A stretch of 64,000 nt of DNA from Gammaproteobacteria bacterium (GTDB lineage Bacteria > Pseudomonadota > Gammaproteobacteria > Burkholderiales > Nitrosomonadaceae). Location of the stretch: the NCBI GenBank assembly GCA_015709615.1, contig CP054179.1, positions 1,736,001 to 1,800,000 on the forward strand, written 5' to 3'. Below the pieces are notes generated by a model. It did not search any database. It was not told where the DNA came from and saw nothing but the letters and a program-made list of their open reading frames with translations. Below are positions 26,199-34,135 of this stretch, one piece after another (the stretch's first letter is position 1; the number at the start of each line of letters is the position of its first letter). A program made the translations under genes and the position numbers.

Positions 26199-26645
26199 TT
26201 ACAATGAAAAACCGTCCAGCTCAGGCGGCATATCGCCATCCTTGAATGCCAGCGCTTCTTCAATTTGCATATTCCATTGCCCTTCATCCCACAACTCAAA
26301 TTTTGACCCTTGACCGACCAGCACCACATCCTTGGACAAACTGGCAAAAATACGCAGCGGCGGCGGCAGCAAAATACGGCCGGCGGCGTCCATCTCGACG
26401 TCGCTAGCATTACCCACCAACAGCCGCTGCAAATTGCGGGTCTTCGAATCAAAACTGGAAAGATTATTGAGTTTTTGTTCTATCGGTTCCCAGGCCGGCT
26501 GAGGATAAATCAGCAGACATCTGGAAGGATCAACAGTCACAATCAAGTGTCCTGCGCAAGAAGACGTCAGTTCGCCACGGTATCTTGCCGGTATCGCAAG
26601 CCTACCTTTTGCATCCAGACTGAGTTGCGTGATGCCACGAAACAT
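26199..26645 (-). CDS. mraZ: transcriptional regulator MraZ
   Basis: A 148-residue protein with two AbrB-like swapped-hairpin repeats. The first contains FRGITQLSLDAKGRLAIPAR and the second VEMDAAGRILLPPPLRIFAS; each carries the DxxGR-I/L-xP core. MraZ rings bind direct TGGG repeats upstream of their own gene and repress the dcw cluster. It starts the cluster, preceded by GAGGAGACAGC, and three matching repeats lie in its promoter at 26692-26716. Confidence 0.97.
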   Translation of the reverse strand: MFRGITQLSLDAKGRLAIPARYRGELTSSCAGHLIVTVDPSRCLLIYPQPAWEPIEQKLNNLSSFDSKTRNLQRLLVGNASDVEMDAAGRILLPPPLRIFASLSKDVVLVGQGSKFELWDEGQWNMQIEEALAFKDGDMPPELDGFSL

Positions 26646-26691
26646 GCTGTCTCCTCAAAATACGGAAAATTCATCGAGGCCCACCAAATTT

Positions 26692-26716
26692 TCCCACATT
26701 CCCCCACTGCTTCCCA
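26692..26716 (-). promoter_or_regulatory. MraZ operator: three TGGGN boxes
   Basis: On the minus strand the sequence reads TGGGA-AGCAG-TGGGG-GAATG-TGGGA, i.e. three TGGGN repeats separated by exactly five bases. This is the arrangement known to bind MraZ in E. coli. Boxes lie at plus-strand positions 26712-26716, 26702-26706 and 26692-26696, about 50-70 bp before the mraZ start. Confidence 0.88.
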
Positions 26717-26744
26717 CTTTAATCAAAAAAACATTGCCAGTCAA
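26716..26744 (-). promoter_or_regulatory. predicted sigma70 promoter of the dcw cluster
   Basis: On the minus strand TTGACT (plus 26739-26744) is a 5/6 match to the -35 consensus. It is followed after 17 bases by TAAAGT (plus 26716-26721), a moderate -10. The first MraZ box touches the -10 element, so bound MraZ would block RNA polymerase. This is read from sequence only; the start site is not known. Confidence 0.55.
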
Positions 26745-26959
26745 GCTGAAAATTGGGTTTTTATAGTTATGTGACAAAGACTTAAAGCCACAGCCGATTG
26801 CCATTGGAAAGACCATAAAATGTTCAAATAAATAAGATAGATAGGAGAAAAATGGGAGAAAGGTTATTAATTTAACGACAGAAATGGATCAAAACGGGAT
26901 TGTTTTCGGATGTAAAAAAATGCACACTGCGCGGTTTCAATTTCCCACTTTACCCCCCG

Positions 26960-27577
26960 ATGACGCCCGCTTATTGGACACAAGCAACGCAAGAACTGGC
27001 CGCGCGCGATGCCGTGATGCAGCAATTGATCACGCAATTCGCCGATGCTTCATTGGAATCGCGCGGTTGCGCGTTCACGACACTGGCGCGCTCCATTGTC
27101 GGGCAGCAAATTTCCGTCAAAGCCGCCGAAAGCGTATGGCAACGAGTCATCGCCACCATTCCCGAAATCACACCGCACAGCATCGCCGCAGCCGAACAGG
27201 AATTGCTGCGATCATGCGGTCTATCGGCGAGAAAAGTCACCTATTTGCAAGATTTATCGTGGCATTTCCGCGAAGGGGATTTGAGCGAAACCGCGTGGGG
27301 GGAAATGAATGACGAAGCCGTCATCAAGCAACTGATCCAAGTCAAAGGCATCGGCCGCTGGACGGCGGAAATGTTCCTGATCTTTCATCTGCATCGCCCC
27401 GATGTGCTGCCGCTCGACGACATCGGCCTGCAACGTGCAATGAGCCTGCACTATCTTGATAAACAACCGGCCGATAAAAAAATTATGCTCGAACTGGCTA
27501 AACCATGGCAGCCGTGGCGCTCGGTCGCCACGTGGTACTTATGGCGCAGCCTGGATCCGTTGCCGGTGGCGTATTGA
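26960..27577 (+). CDS. DNA-3-methyladenine glycosylase, AlkA-like (HhH-GPD)
   Basis: The start is set at MTPAYWTQATQELAARD (ATG 26960), the usual N-terminus of this short AlkA branch; an in-frame TTG at 26900 has no support. The 205-residue enzyme carries the HhH-GPD fold: TTLARSIVGQQISVKAAESV, the hairpin IQVKGIGRWTAEMFLIFHL and the catalytic Asp in DVLPLDDIGLQRAM. The WQPWRSVATWYLWRSLDP ending is typical. It removes alkylated bases from DNA. It is transcribed divergently from the dcw promoter, 215 bp away from the MraZ boxes. Confidence 0.9.
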   Translation: MTPAYWTQATQELAARDAVMQQLITQFADASLESRGCAFTTLARSIVGQQISVKAAESVWQRVIATIPEITPHSIAAAEQELLRSCGLSARKVTYLQDLSWHFREGDLSETAWGEMNDEAVIKQLIQVKGIGRWTAEMFLIFHLHRPDVLPLDDIGLQRAMSLHYLDKQPADKKIMLELAKPWQPWRSVATWYLWRSLDPLPVAY

Positions 27578-27639
27578 AATTTTGAGTTTTTTGGTCAATT
27601 GACGCATGCTAATCATGAAGTTACACTCAACTAGGTAGC

Positions 27640-27866
27640 ATCAAAATCGCTCTACCCTTGGCATGTGATTTATAGGAACACCAATGACCGATAGCAAACT
27701 TCATGCGACACCGTTCGATGTTGCCGAACATTTGAGAACCCCGGAAGAAATAGCCGCTTATCTCGAAGCATGTATGGAAGAAGCCGGTGACGACGACGCC
27801 TTCATTGCCCGGGCATTGTGTAACATCGCGCGCGCCAAGGGCATCCAATCAACAAACCGCTTCTGA
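27640..27866 (+). pseudogene. remnant of a HigB-HigA type addiction module
   Basis: From ATG 27684 a 60-residue frame reads FDVAEHLRTPEEIAAYLEAC, then MEEAGDDDAFIARALCNIAR and AKG. That is the N-terminal half of the family called addiction module antidote protein (HigA-like). The family continues after AKG with an HTH of about 35 residues; here it breaks into QSTNRF and stop. Just upstream, the codons reading IKIALPLACDL then TAG (about 27640-27675) resemble the last residues of the matching toxin (usually ...DIKTALKLA.DL). The rest of the toxin is gone. Both genes therefore look truncated and inactive. The antitoxin part is sure, the toxin remnant tentative. Confidence 0.6.
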
Positions 27867-27999
27867 AGTTAATAGAAATTGTGGTCAGCTTTCTGTACCA
27901 ATTACGCATTGAACGCGTTCGGTTAAAACTGTCAACAATTTCATAAGGTGCAATAATATATCCAACGTCACCGCACACTAAGTTCAACAACTACGATTA

Positions 28000-29547
28000 A
28001 TGGTTATATCACAACAAAAATTACATACACTGAGAATCGATCATTTAAAGAATCTTATTGATTTAGAAATATCTTTTGATAGATCAGCTATAACTGCCAT
28101 TCTTGGTCCGAATGGAAATGGAAAATCAACGATTCTTCATGCTTTAGCTTGTGCATTCCAACCAAATTCTGGCGGTGAAAATTACAAATTTAGCTCCTTC
28201 TTTCTTCCAAACCCTGATGCACTATGGAATGGCAGTAAATTTGAAATAACTCATAGTTTTCGTGAAGAAAAAGAACCACATGATCACGTAAAAAGTAGAT
28301 ATGAGAAGAAAACCGATCGTTGGTCACCGAAGTATGATCGCCGTCCAAAACGCGATATTTTTTATATTGGAATTGATAAATGTGTTCCTCTCATCGAATC
28401 CGAAAGAAAACATTCAAAAATTAATTATTCAACCAGATCAATAAGTGATGACATTATCGATAATATTTTATCAAACGCATCTCATGTGCTTAACAAGAAT
28501 TACTCTCGCTACAATATTCATACGGCATCAGGAAAGGAGTTTGTTGGTGTAGAAGTTGGTAATTTGAAATATTCCGCGCTTAGTATGAGTGCTGGTGAAC
28601 AAAAAGTCTTTTTTATACTGGAGAAAATATTTAAAGCTGGTAAATTTTCTTTGATATTAATAGATGAATTAGACCTGCTTTTACATGATAGTGCAATGAA
28701 GAAACTCATTGAAGTTATTGGCAAACGAGCAAGTGACAAGGAACTTCAAATTATCTTTACTACTCATCGAGAAAGTATTCTTGAACTGGAAGAATCAATA
28801 AATATTAGACATATTGTTTGTAGACCTGAAAAATCTCTATGCTTCAATGAAACCAAACCCGATGCAATTAACAGACTGACAGGAAGGCAGCTAAGACCGA
28901 TAGAAGTCTTTGTCGAAGATGATTTGGCTTGCGCGATCATACGTAAAATCTCAGCTCAATTAGGTGGGGCCAAATACGTATCAATACAAGAATATGGAGC
29001 TGCAAGCAATTGTTTTACTTTAATTGGTGGCATTCTTTTAAAAGGCGATAATTCTGATAATTTTGCTTTTGTTTTAGATGGTGATGTCTTTCTGCAGGAG
29101 GATGAAAAAAGGAAACAAATACAGCGGGTAATTACAGGGAATGATAATCAAGCTGAATTTTATAGAAAAGCCGCTCTTTCCAAGATTTATCAATTCAAAT
29201 TACCTGGCGATACAAATCCCGAAAAACATATTCATAATTTAATAGTTTCTTCAAAAATAACAGATAGTTCTGAGTTCAGAGAAATAATTGATGCTGCCAA
29301 GGAAATTGTTGCAGTCAATGACAATCATAAATTTATTGCTGACTTAATCGATAGGCTAGGTTGGGAAAGAAACGTTGGTCTATCAAAAATTATGGACTTG
29401 GTGTCAACAACTCCATCGTGGAATGATTTTACTGCCGAAATAAGAAATTGGCTGGAGTTGAAAATTAATTCTATGTCTGAAAAACCAGGTTATACAAATC
29501 AAGAGCACTGCTCAGCTGAAAACCAACCCAAAGAGATCGCACCTTGA
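28000..29547 (+). CDS. OLD-like protein: ABC/AAA-type ATPase fused to a TOPRIM-like domain
   Basis: A 515-residue protein. The ATPase half has Walker A ILGPNGNGKST (about 35-45), the ABC-type signature LSMSAGEQKVF (about 193-203), Walker B LILIDELDLLLH (about 218-229) and an H-loop TTHRESILEL. The second half shows EVFVEDDLACAIIRKI (about 301-316; a conserved acidic start) and FAFVLDGDVFLQED (about 353-366; DxD), together a TOPRIM-type metal site as in OLD nucleases. Such proteins act in phage defence (OLD, Gabija GajA, PARIS-type systems). No helicase partner or second effector gene follows. The DNA is clearly AT-richer than its neighbours, indicating transfer. Function is inferred from architecture. 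Confidence 0.65.
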   Translation: MVISQQKLHTLRIDHLKNLIDLEISFDRSAITAILGPNGNGKSTILHALACAFQPNSGGENYKFSSFFLPNPDALWNGSKFEITHSFREEKEPHDHVKSRYEKKTDRWSPKYDRRPKRDIFYIGIDKCVPLIESERKHSKINYSTRSISDDIIDNILSNASHVLNKNYSRYNIHTASGKEFVGVEVGNLKYSALSMSAGEQKVFFILEKIFKAGKFSLILIDELDLLLHDSAMKKLIEVIGKRASDKELQIIFTTHRESILELEESINIRHIVCRPEKSLCFNETKPDAINRLTGRQLRPIEVFVEDDLACAIIRKISAQLGGAKYVSIQEYGAASNCFTLIGGILLKGDNSDNFAFVLDGDVFLQEDEKRKQIQRVITGNDNQAEFYRKAALSKIYQFKLPGDTNPEKHIHNLIVSSKITDSSEFREIIDAAKEIVAVNDNHKFIADLIDRLGWERNVGLSKIMDLVSTTPSWNDFTAEIRNWLELKINSMSEKPGYTNQEHCSAENQPKEIAP

Positions 29548-29783
29548 CATAATTGCACTAGCCGCATGAAAGCAGGAATCAAAAAACAGATAGCAAAACA
29601 AGAAAAAAGCATTGCCGACACCCGGTTTTGAAATTTCCACACACAAAACATTCAAAGCCATTCACCAATAACACAGAAACCAGAGATGCTATTCCACATT
29701 TTTTGAATTTGCTCCTTTACTACCATCATCCTCTTTACTCGGGGTATTCGTTTATAATCCATCATCTATCTGGTTTGTAATCC

Positions 29784-30184
29784 ATGAACTACCAATACTT
29801 TCAGAAATCGCTCAATCATTTGCGGGCGCAATTTCTAAACTACCAATCGCTGGATCCGGCATTGCCGAAACTGATGCAGGAAGCGGTCGCGGAGTCGGTG
29901 ATTCAGCGCTTTGAGGTGTGTTATGACTGCTTGTGGAAAGTGTTGAAGCGCTACCTGGTTGAAGTATTGGGCATTCCGGAAGTGCCGAACAGCCCGAAGC
30001 CGATTTTCCGGTTGGCCGCTGAAAACAACCTACTGCCTTCCGCTGTTGAGCGATGGCTGGATTATGCCGAAGCGCGCACTATACCACACACGATTACAGC
30101 GGCGAAAAAGCCAAAGCGTGTTTGTCGCTGATGGGCGATTTTATTCGCGATGCCACTGCGCTCTACCAGTCGCTGAGCAAATAA
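29784..30184 (+). pseudogene. HEPN-type (HI0074-like) protein, frameshifted at the catalytic motif
   Basis: The first 98 codons encode a HEPN helical bundle of the nucleotidyltransferase-substrate-binding type: SLNHLRAQFLNYQ, AVAESVIQRFEVCYDCLWKV and LKRYLVEVLGI. At 30078 one base is missing. The frame present gives EARTIPHTITA and a stop at 30131. One added base restores R-N-Y-T-T-H-DYSGEKAKACLALMG-type sequence and runs on to TAA at 30184, seven bases before the partner gene. That segment is exactly the R-N-x3-H HEPN active motif. HEPN proteins of this kind are RNase toxins neutralised by their MNT partner. The lesion would disarm the toxin. Confidence 0.75.
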
Positions 30185-30191
30185 GACGACA

Positions 30192-30503
30192 ATGCAAACG
30201 CTTGATATTACGCCGGATCAGCGCAAAATCCTGCTCGATCTGCTGAATGACTATCTACCGGGTGTGACGGTCTGGGCTTACGGTTCGCGCATCAAAGGAA
30301 CGGCACGCCCGCAATCCGATTTGGATTTGGCGGTTTTTGCAGCTGCGGAGCAAAAGCGTGCTGTCGCCGCTTTGAAAGAAGCGTTGGAAGAAAGTCAATT
30401 GCCGTTCCGGGTCGATTTGTTCGTCTGGGATGAAATCCCGGCGCAGTTTCGCGAAAACATTCAGCAGGCGCATATGGTTTTGGTCAATGCGCGTTCGTCA
30501 TAG
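30192..30503 (+). CDS. MNT-type nucleotidyltransferase, antitoxin of the HEPN partner
   Basis: A 103-residue minimal nucleotidyltransferase. VWAYGSRIKGTARPQSDLDL (about 28-47) holds the helix GSRxxG and the metal-binding SDLDL. The third acidic residue is in FRVDLFVWDEIP (about 75-86). In HEPN/MNT modules the MNT protein adds AMP to the HEPN toxin and blocks it. It starts seven bases after the restored end of the HEPN frame, so the two were one operon. It looks intact, which fits a toxin lost by mutation while the antitoxin remains. Confidence 0.85.
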   Translation: MQTLDITPDQRKILLDLLNDYLPGVTVWAYGSRIKGTARPQSDLDLAVFAAAEQKRAVAALKEALEESQLPFRVDLFVWDEIPAQFRENIQQAHMVLVNARSS

Positions 30504-30558
30504 CATTCCCATTAAGGTTTATCATTCGGTTTTTACCAATTAACTGTCCACGAGATTC

Positions 30559-31716
30559 ATGGAACCCATTTACTTCGACCACAACGCCACCACCCGCGTC
30601 GACGACGCTGTTTTAGAAGCCATGTTGCCATATTTCCAGCAGGAATTCGGCAATGCGTCGAGCCGTCACGGCTACGGTATCGCCGCACGGCGCGCGATCG
30701 ACAAAGCACGCAAGCAGGTGGCGGAGGCGGTTGGGGTGCAGCCGGTACAGGTGATTTTCACCAGCGGCGGTTCGGAGGCGAATAATTTGTTTGTTCGTGG
30801 CGCGGTCGATAGTTTGAAGCCGGGGAATCTGTTCATCAGCGCGATCGAGCATCCGTGCGTATTGAAACCGGCACAGGCGATTGCGCGGCGCGGTTGCGAT
30901 CCTTGGCCGTTGCAGCAACTGGCAATCAATGCGGACGGGCAAGCCGATGTGGAGGCTGCCGCTGCGGCGATGCAAACCAATAAACCGGGATTGGTATCGG
31001 TCATGCTGGCGAATAACGAAACCGGCGTGATCCAGGATGTCCCCGCAATTGCCGAACTGGCGCGTTCGCATGGCGCTTACGTGCATACCGATGCGATCCA
31101 AGGGTTGGGAAAAATTCCGGTCGATTTCGCTACGTTGAAAGTCCATGCGATGACATTATCCGCGCACAAAATTTACGGCCCGAAAGGCGCGGCGGCGTTG
31201 ATCGTCGACAAGCGGCTGCTACTGAAACCATTGATTTACGGCGGCGGACACGAAAACGGCTTGCGCTCCGGCACCGAGAATGTCCCGGCGATTGTAGGCT
31301 TCGGCGTGGCGTGCGAATTGGCCGTCGCGCGCCTGGCGGAAACCGCGCAGCACACCGCACGCTTGCGCGAACAACTCGAAACCGGATTGACCGGCATGGG
31401 CGCGGCGATTTTCGGCGGACAGGCGGTGCGCATTCCGAATACCTGTTATTTCGCGCTGCCGGATATCGAGGGCGATACGCTGGTGGTGAAGCTCGACAAA
31501 GCCGGTTTTGCCGTTGCCGCTGGGGCGGCGTGCTCTAGTGTGAATCCGGGACAAAGCCATGTGCTCGCGGCGATGGGCATCGATCCGTTACTGGCGCGCT
31601 GCGCGGTGCGCGTCAGTCTTGGCCGCGACAACACGGCGGAACAGGTCGATGGCTTTTTGCGTACGACGCAACGCATTGTGGCGGAATTGCGGCAAACCAG
31701 CAGTATTTCATTTTAA
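30559..31716 (+). CDS. cysteine desulfurase (NifS/IscS-like)
   Basis: A 385-residue PLP enzyme of aminotransferase class V. It begins EPIYFDHNATTRVDDAVLEA. PLP-binding marks are TSGGSEANNLFVRGA, SAIEHPCVLKPA, MLANNETGVIQDV and HTDAIQGLGKIPVD. The Schiff-base Lys lies in LSAHKIYGPKGAAAL (about 196-210). The sulfur-carrying Cys is in AGAACSSVNPGQSHVL (about 322-337). It takes sulfur from cysteine for Fe-S clusters or thio-modifications. No isc or nif genes are adjacent, so its specific client cannot be told. The spacing to the next gene (72 bp) suggests a possible shared transcript. Confidence 0.92.
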   Translation: MEPIYFDHNATTRVDDAVLEAMLPYFQQEFGNASSRHGYGIAARRAIDKARKQVAEAVGVQPVQVIFTSGGSEANNLFVRGAVDSLKPGNLFISAIEHPCVLKPAQAIARRGCDPWPLQQLAINADGQADVEAAAAAMQTNKPGLVSVMLANNETGVIQDVPAIAELARSHGAYVHTDAIQGLGKIPVDFATLKVHAMTLSAHKIYGPKGAAALIVDKRLLLKPLIYGGGHENGLRSGTENVPAIVGFGVACELAVARLAETAQHTARLREQLETGLTGMGAAIFGGQAVRIPNTCYFALPDIEGDTLVVKLDKAGFAVAAGAACSSVNPGQSHVLAAMGIDPLLARCAVRVSLGRDNTAEQVDGFLRTTQRIVAELRQTSSISF

Positions 31717-31788
31717 AAGCGCATCGCAGCGAGCAAACTTCGCTACAATGCCGCATTGATCAAACCGCCTGGCGCAATCAATCCCGAC

Positions 31789-32538
31789 ATGACCCATCCA
31801 ACCGAAAAACCGATCAAAGCGATTATCCTGAGTGCCGGACAAGGACGGCGGCTGTTGCCGTTGACCGAAAACACGCCGAAATGCCTGCTGCAGGTTGCCG
31901 GAAAACCGGTGCTGGCGTGGCAAATCGACGCGCTACTGGCTGTTGGCGTGACCCACATTACCGTCATCACCGGCTTCCAGGTGGGATTGATAGAAGATCT
32001 TTTGCGCCAGCGTTATGCGCAGCATCCGGGCATCAAAATCCTGTTCAATCCTTTTTACGAAGTGGCGGACAATCTCGCCAGTTGCTGGATTGCGCGCGGC
32101 GAAATGGATAGCGATTTTCTAATTCTGAACGGCGATACCGTGATCGAAGCCGCACTGCTGAGCAAGGTCTTGAATTCGCAGGCTGTGCCCATTACACTCA
32201 GCGTAGATTTCAAGGACAGTTACGACGCCGACGATATGAAAGTGCAACTCGACGCCGATGGCTGGGTGCAACAAGTCAGCAAAATCGTACCACCGCATGA
32301 GGTCAACGCGGAATCGATCGGCTTGATTTATTTCCGCGGCAGCGGCGTGCAAACATTCCACCAAGCGGTGGAAGAAGCGTTACGCCACCCGGCGGAATTG
32401 AAATCGTGGTATTTGTCGATCATCGACCGGCTGGCCAAGCAACATTTGGTCAATTCCTGTTCGGTTAAAGGCTATCGCTGGTGCGAAATCGATTTCATCG
32501 AAGATTTATCGCGCGCCGGTATTATTTTCAGTCAATAA
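31789..32538 (+). CDS. sugar/choline-phosphate nucleotidyltransferase family protein
   Basis: The ATG at 31789 (MTHPTEKPIKAIILSAGQG) is chosen over an in-frame TTG at 31756. The 249-residue protein has the NTP-transferase fold: IILSAGQGRRLLPLTENTPK (about 10-29) is the nucleotide-binding signature, FLILNGDTVIEAALL holds the metal Asp, and KGYRWCEIDFIEDLSRA closes the site. The short C-terminus without a hexapeptide helix resembles CTP:phosphocholine cytidylyltransferases (LicC-like) and related sugar enzymes. It is followed six bases later by a HIT protein and then a desaturase, possibly a lipid- or envelope-modifying set. The substrate is unknown. Confidence 0.8.
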   Translation: MTHPTEKPIKAIILSAGQGRRLLPLTENTPKCLLQVAGKPVLAWQIDALLAVGVTHITVITGFQVGLIEDLLRQRYAQHPGIKILFNPFYEVADNLASCWIARGEMDSDFLILNGDTVIEAALLSKVLNSQAVPITLSVDFKDSYDADDMKVQLDADGWVQQVSKIVPPHEVNAESIGLIYFRGSGVQTFHQAVEEALRHPAELKSWYLSIIDRLAKQHLVNSCSVKGYRWCEIDFIEDLSRAGIIFSQ

Positions 32539-32544
32539 ATTCGT

Positions 32545-33000
32545 ATGACGCAACACGCGATTCCATCGGAATTCAATGCCACAATGCGCAAATTCGGCGC
32601 GCCGCATACGATCATCCGATCATATGACTATTGGTCGGTATTGCTGCGTCCGGCGCAGGTCACGCTCGGCGCGCTAGTGCTGACCGCGCATGAGCCGGTC
32701 ACGGCATTTTCGCAACTGAGTCCGGCGAGCTTTACCGAATTGCACGAAGTCACCCGCGATATCGAAACGGTGCTGAGCAAAGCGTTTCATTACGACAAAA
32801 TCAATTATCTGATGCTGATGATGGTCGATCCCGATGTGCATTTTCACGTTCTACCGCGTTACGCGCAACCAAAACCGTTTGCCGGACTCGAATTCACCGA
32901 TACCGGTTGGCCGGCGGTGCCAAATTTGGGTCACGTCAACGCCACCGATTTTGCCGTCAATCAGCAAATCATCGAACATCTACAGTCTTATTGGCCATGA
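32545..33000 (+). CDS. HIT-family protein
   Basis: A 151-residue protein of the histidine-triad superfamily. YDYWSVLLRPAQVTLGALVL is the first strand pair, followed by EPVTAFSQLSPASFTELHEV and the helix VTRDIETVLSKAF. The active motif DPDVHFHVLPRYAQP (about 108-122) has two of the alternating His (HFHVLP), the third position being replaced. HIT enzymes hydrolyse or transfer nucleotides (AMP-type). It is six bases after the nucleotidyltransferase and overlaps the desaturase by four bases (ATGA), so these three are coupled. The substrate is unknown. Confidence 0.8.
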   Translation: MTQHAIPSEFNATMRKFGAPHTIIRSYDYWSVLLRPAQVTLGALVLTAHEPVTAFSQLSPASFTELHEVTRDIETVLSKAFHYDKINYLMLMMVDPDVHFHVLPRYAQPKPFAGLEFTDTGWPAVPNLGHVNATDFAVNQQIIEHLQSYWP

Positions 33001-34085
33001 GTGATACCGAGCAACCGGCTGCGGCCGAAGAAAACAAGCCTTACGTCAAGGAATTCCCGCTGCGGGAAGCGCATCACCTGGTACGCGATTTGATGACACC
33101 GAATCCGTGGATTTACTGGAGCGATTTTCTGTTTCATATCACGCTCGGCTGGGCGGCGTATTTCACCGCGTTATTTTCCCCGCTGTTTTCATTGTGGCAA
33201 TTGGGCGGATTCGTGGTCGCCGTGCTGGCGCTGTACCGTTCGGCGATTTTCGTGCACGAGCTGGCGCATTTGAAAAAAGGCACGTTCCAGAACTTCCGCC
33301 TGGTGTGGAACATAATCTGCGGCGTGCCGTTCATGATTCCGTCATTTACCTACGACGGCGTGCACAACGATCATCATAAACCGGATGTGTACGGCACCAG
33401 CGCGGATGGCGAGTACTTGCCGTTCGCCACGCGCCAACCGGCGGAAATGGTGGTTTATGTGTTGCTGTCGTTTCTGATCCCGATTGCATTGGCGGCGCGC
33501 TTCGTGCTGTTGACGCCGGTTTCTTACCTGATTCCGCCGTTGCGTAAAATCATCTGGGAGCGCGCCTCGTCGCTGACCATCGATCCCGCCTACCGGCGCG
33601 CGCCGGACGCCATCCGCAACGATCATAACTGGCAACAGCAGGAGCTCGGCGCGTGTTTATTCGGTTGCAGCGTGATCGCGCTGGTTTGGTTCGGGGTGTT
33701 CCCGGTTGCGGTGCTGGTACTGTGGTATTTGATTGCCGTCACCATCTTCATTCTCAATTCGCTGCGCACCTTGGCGGCGCACGCATACCGCAATCCCGGC
33801 GACCGTAAAATGACCTTGCCGGAACAATACTTGGACTCGGTCAACATTCCGGGAAATTTCCTTATCACGCCGCTGTGGGCGCCGGTCGGGTTGCGTTATC
33901 ACGCCACGCATCATTTGTTCATGAGTATGCCGTATCACAATCTCGGCAAAGCACAACGCCGCTTAGTGACTCAACTGACCGACAATTCGCAGTACATCAA
34001 AACCATCCGCAGCGGCCTGTGGCCCGCATTGAAGCAAATCTGGCGGGAATCGTCCGAAGCTGCGGCGAAAGCGCCGCAACAATAG
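32997..34085 (+). CDS. membrane fatty-acid desaturase family protein
   Basis: The start is the ATG at 32997 (MSDTEQPAAAEENKPYVKEF), coupled to the HIT stop. The open frame upstream of it is spurious. The 362-residue protein has the three His boxes of di-iron desaturases: FVHELAHLKKG (about 87-97), DGVHNDHHKPDV (about 121-132) and LRYHATHHLFMS (about 300-311). Four to five membrane helices lie around them (e.g. ALFSPLFSLWQLGGFVVAVL, VYVLLSFLIPIALAARFVLL). It would introduce a double bond or hydroxyl into an acyl chain or related lipid. The exact substrate cannot be told. Confidence 0.85.
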   Translation: MSDTEQPAAAEENKPYVKEFPLREAHHLVRDLMTPNPWIYWSDFLFHITLGWAAYFTALFSPLFSLWQLGGFVVAVLALYRSAIFVHELAHLKKGTFQNFRLVWNIICGVPFMIPSFTYDGVHNDHHKPDVYGTSADGEYLPFATRQPAEMVVYVLLSFLIPIALAARFVLLTPVSYLIPPLRKIIWERASSLTIDPAYRRAPDAIRNDHNWQQQELGACLFGCSVIALVWFGVFPVAVLVLWYLIAVTIFILNSLRTLAAHAYRNPGDRKMTLPEQYLDSVNIPGNFLITPLWAPVGLRYHATHHLFMSMPYHNLGKAQRRLVTQLTDNSQYIKTIRSGLWPALKQIWRESSEAAAKAPQQ

Positions 34086-34135
34086 CCCGGTCAGTGCCGG
34101 AAACCATTCCAACCTCAGAAAATTTACCACCGCAT

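Noticed and set aside
32907..32996. Upstream extension of the desaturase
   Set aside because: It overlaps the HIT gene and encodes a basic, non-conserved stretch; the coupled ATG at 32997 is better.
33875..34135. Upstream extension of the phosphoglycerate mutase
   Set aside because: It is the shadow of the desaturase; the family N-terminus starts at 34136.
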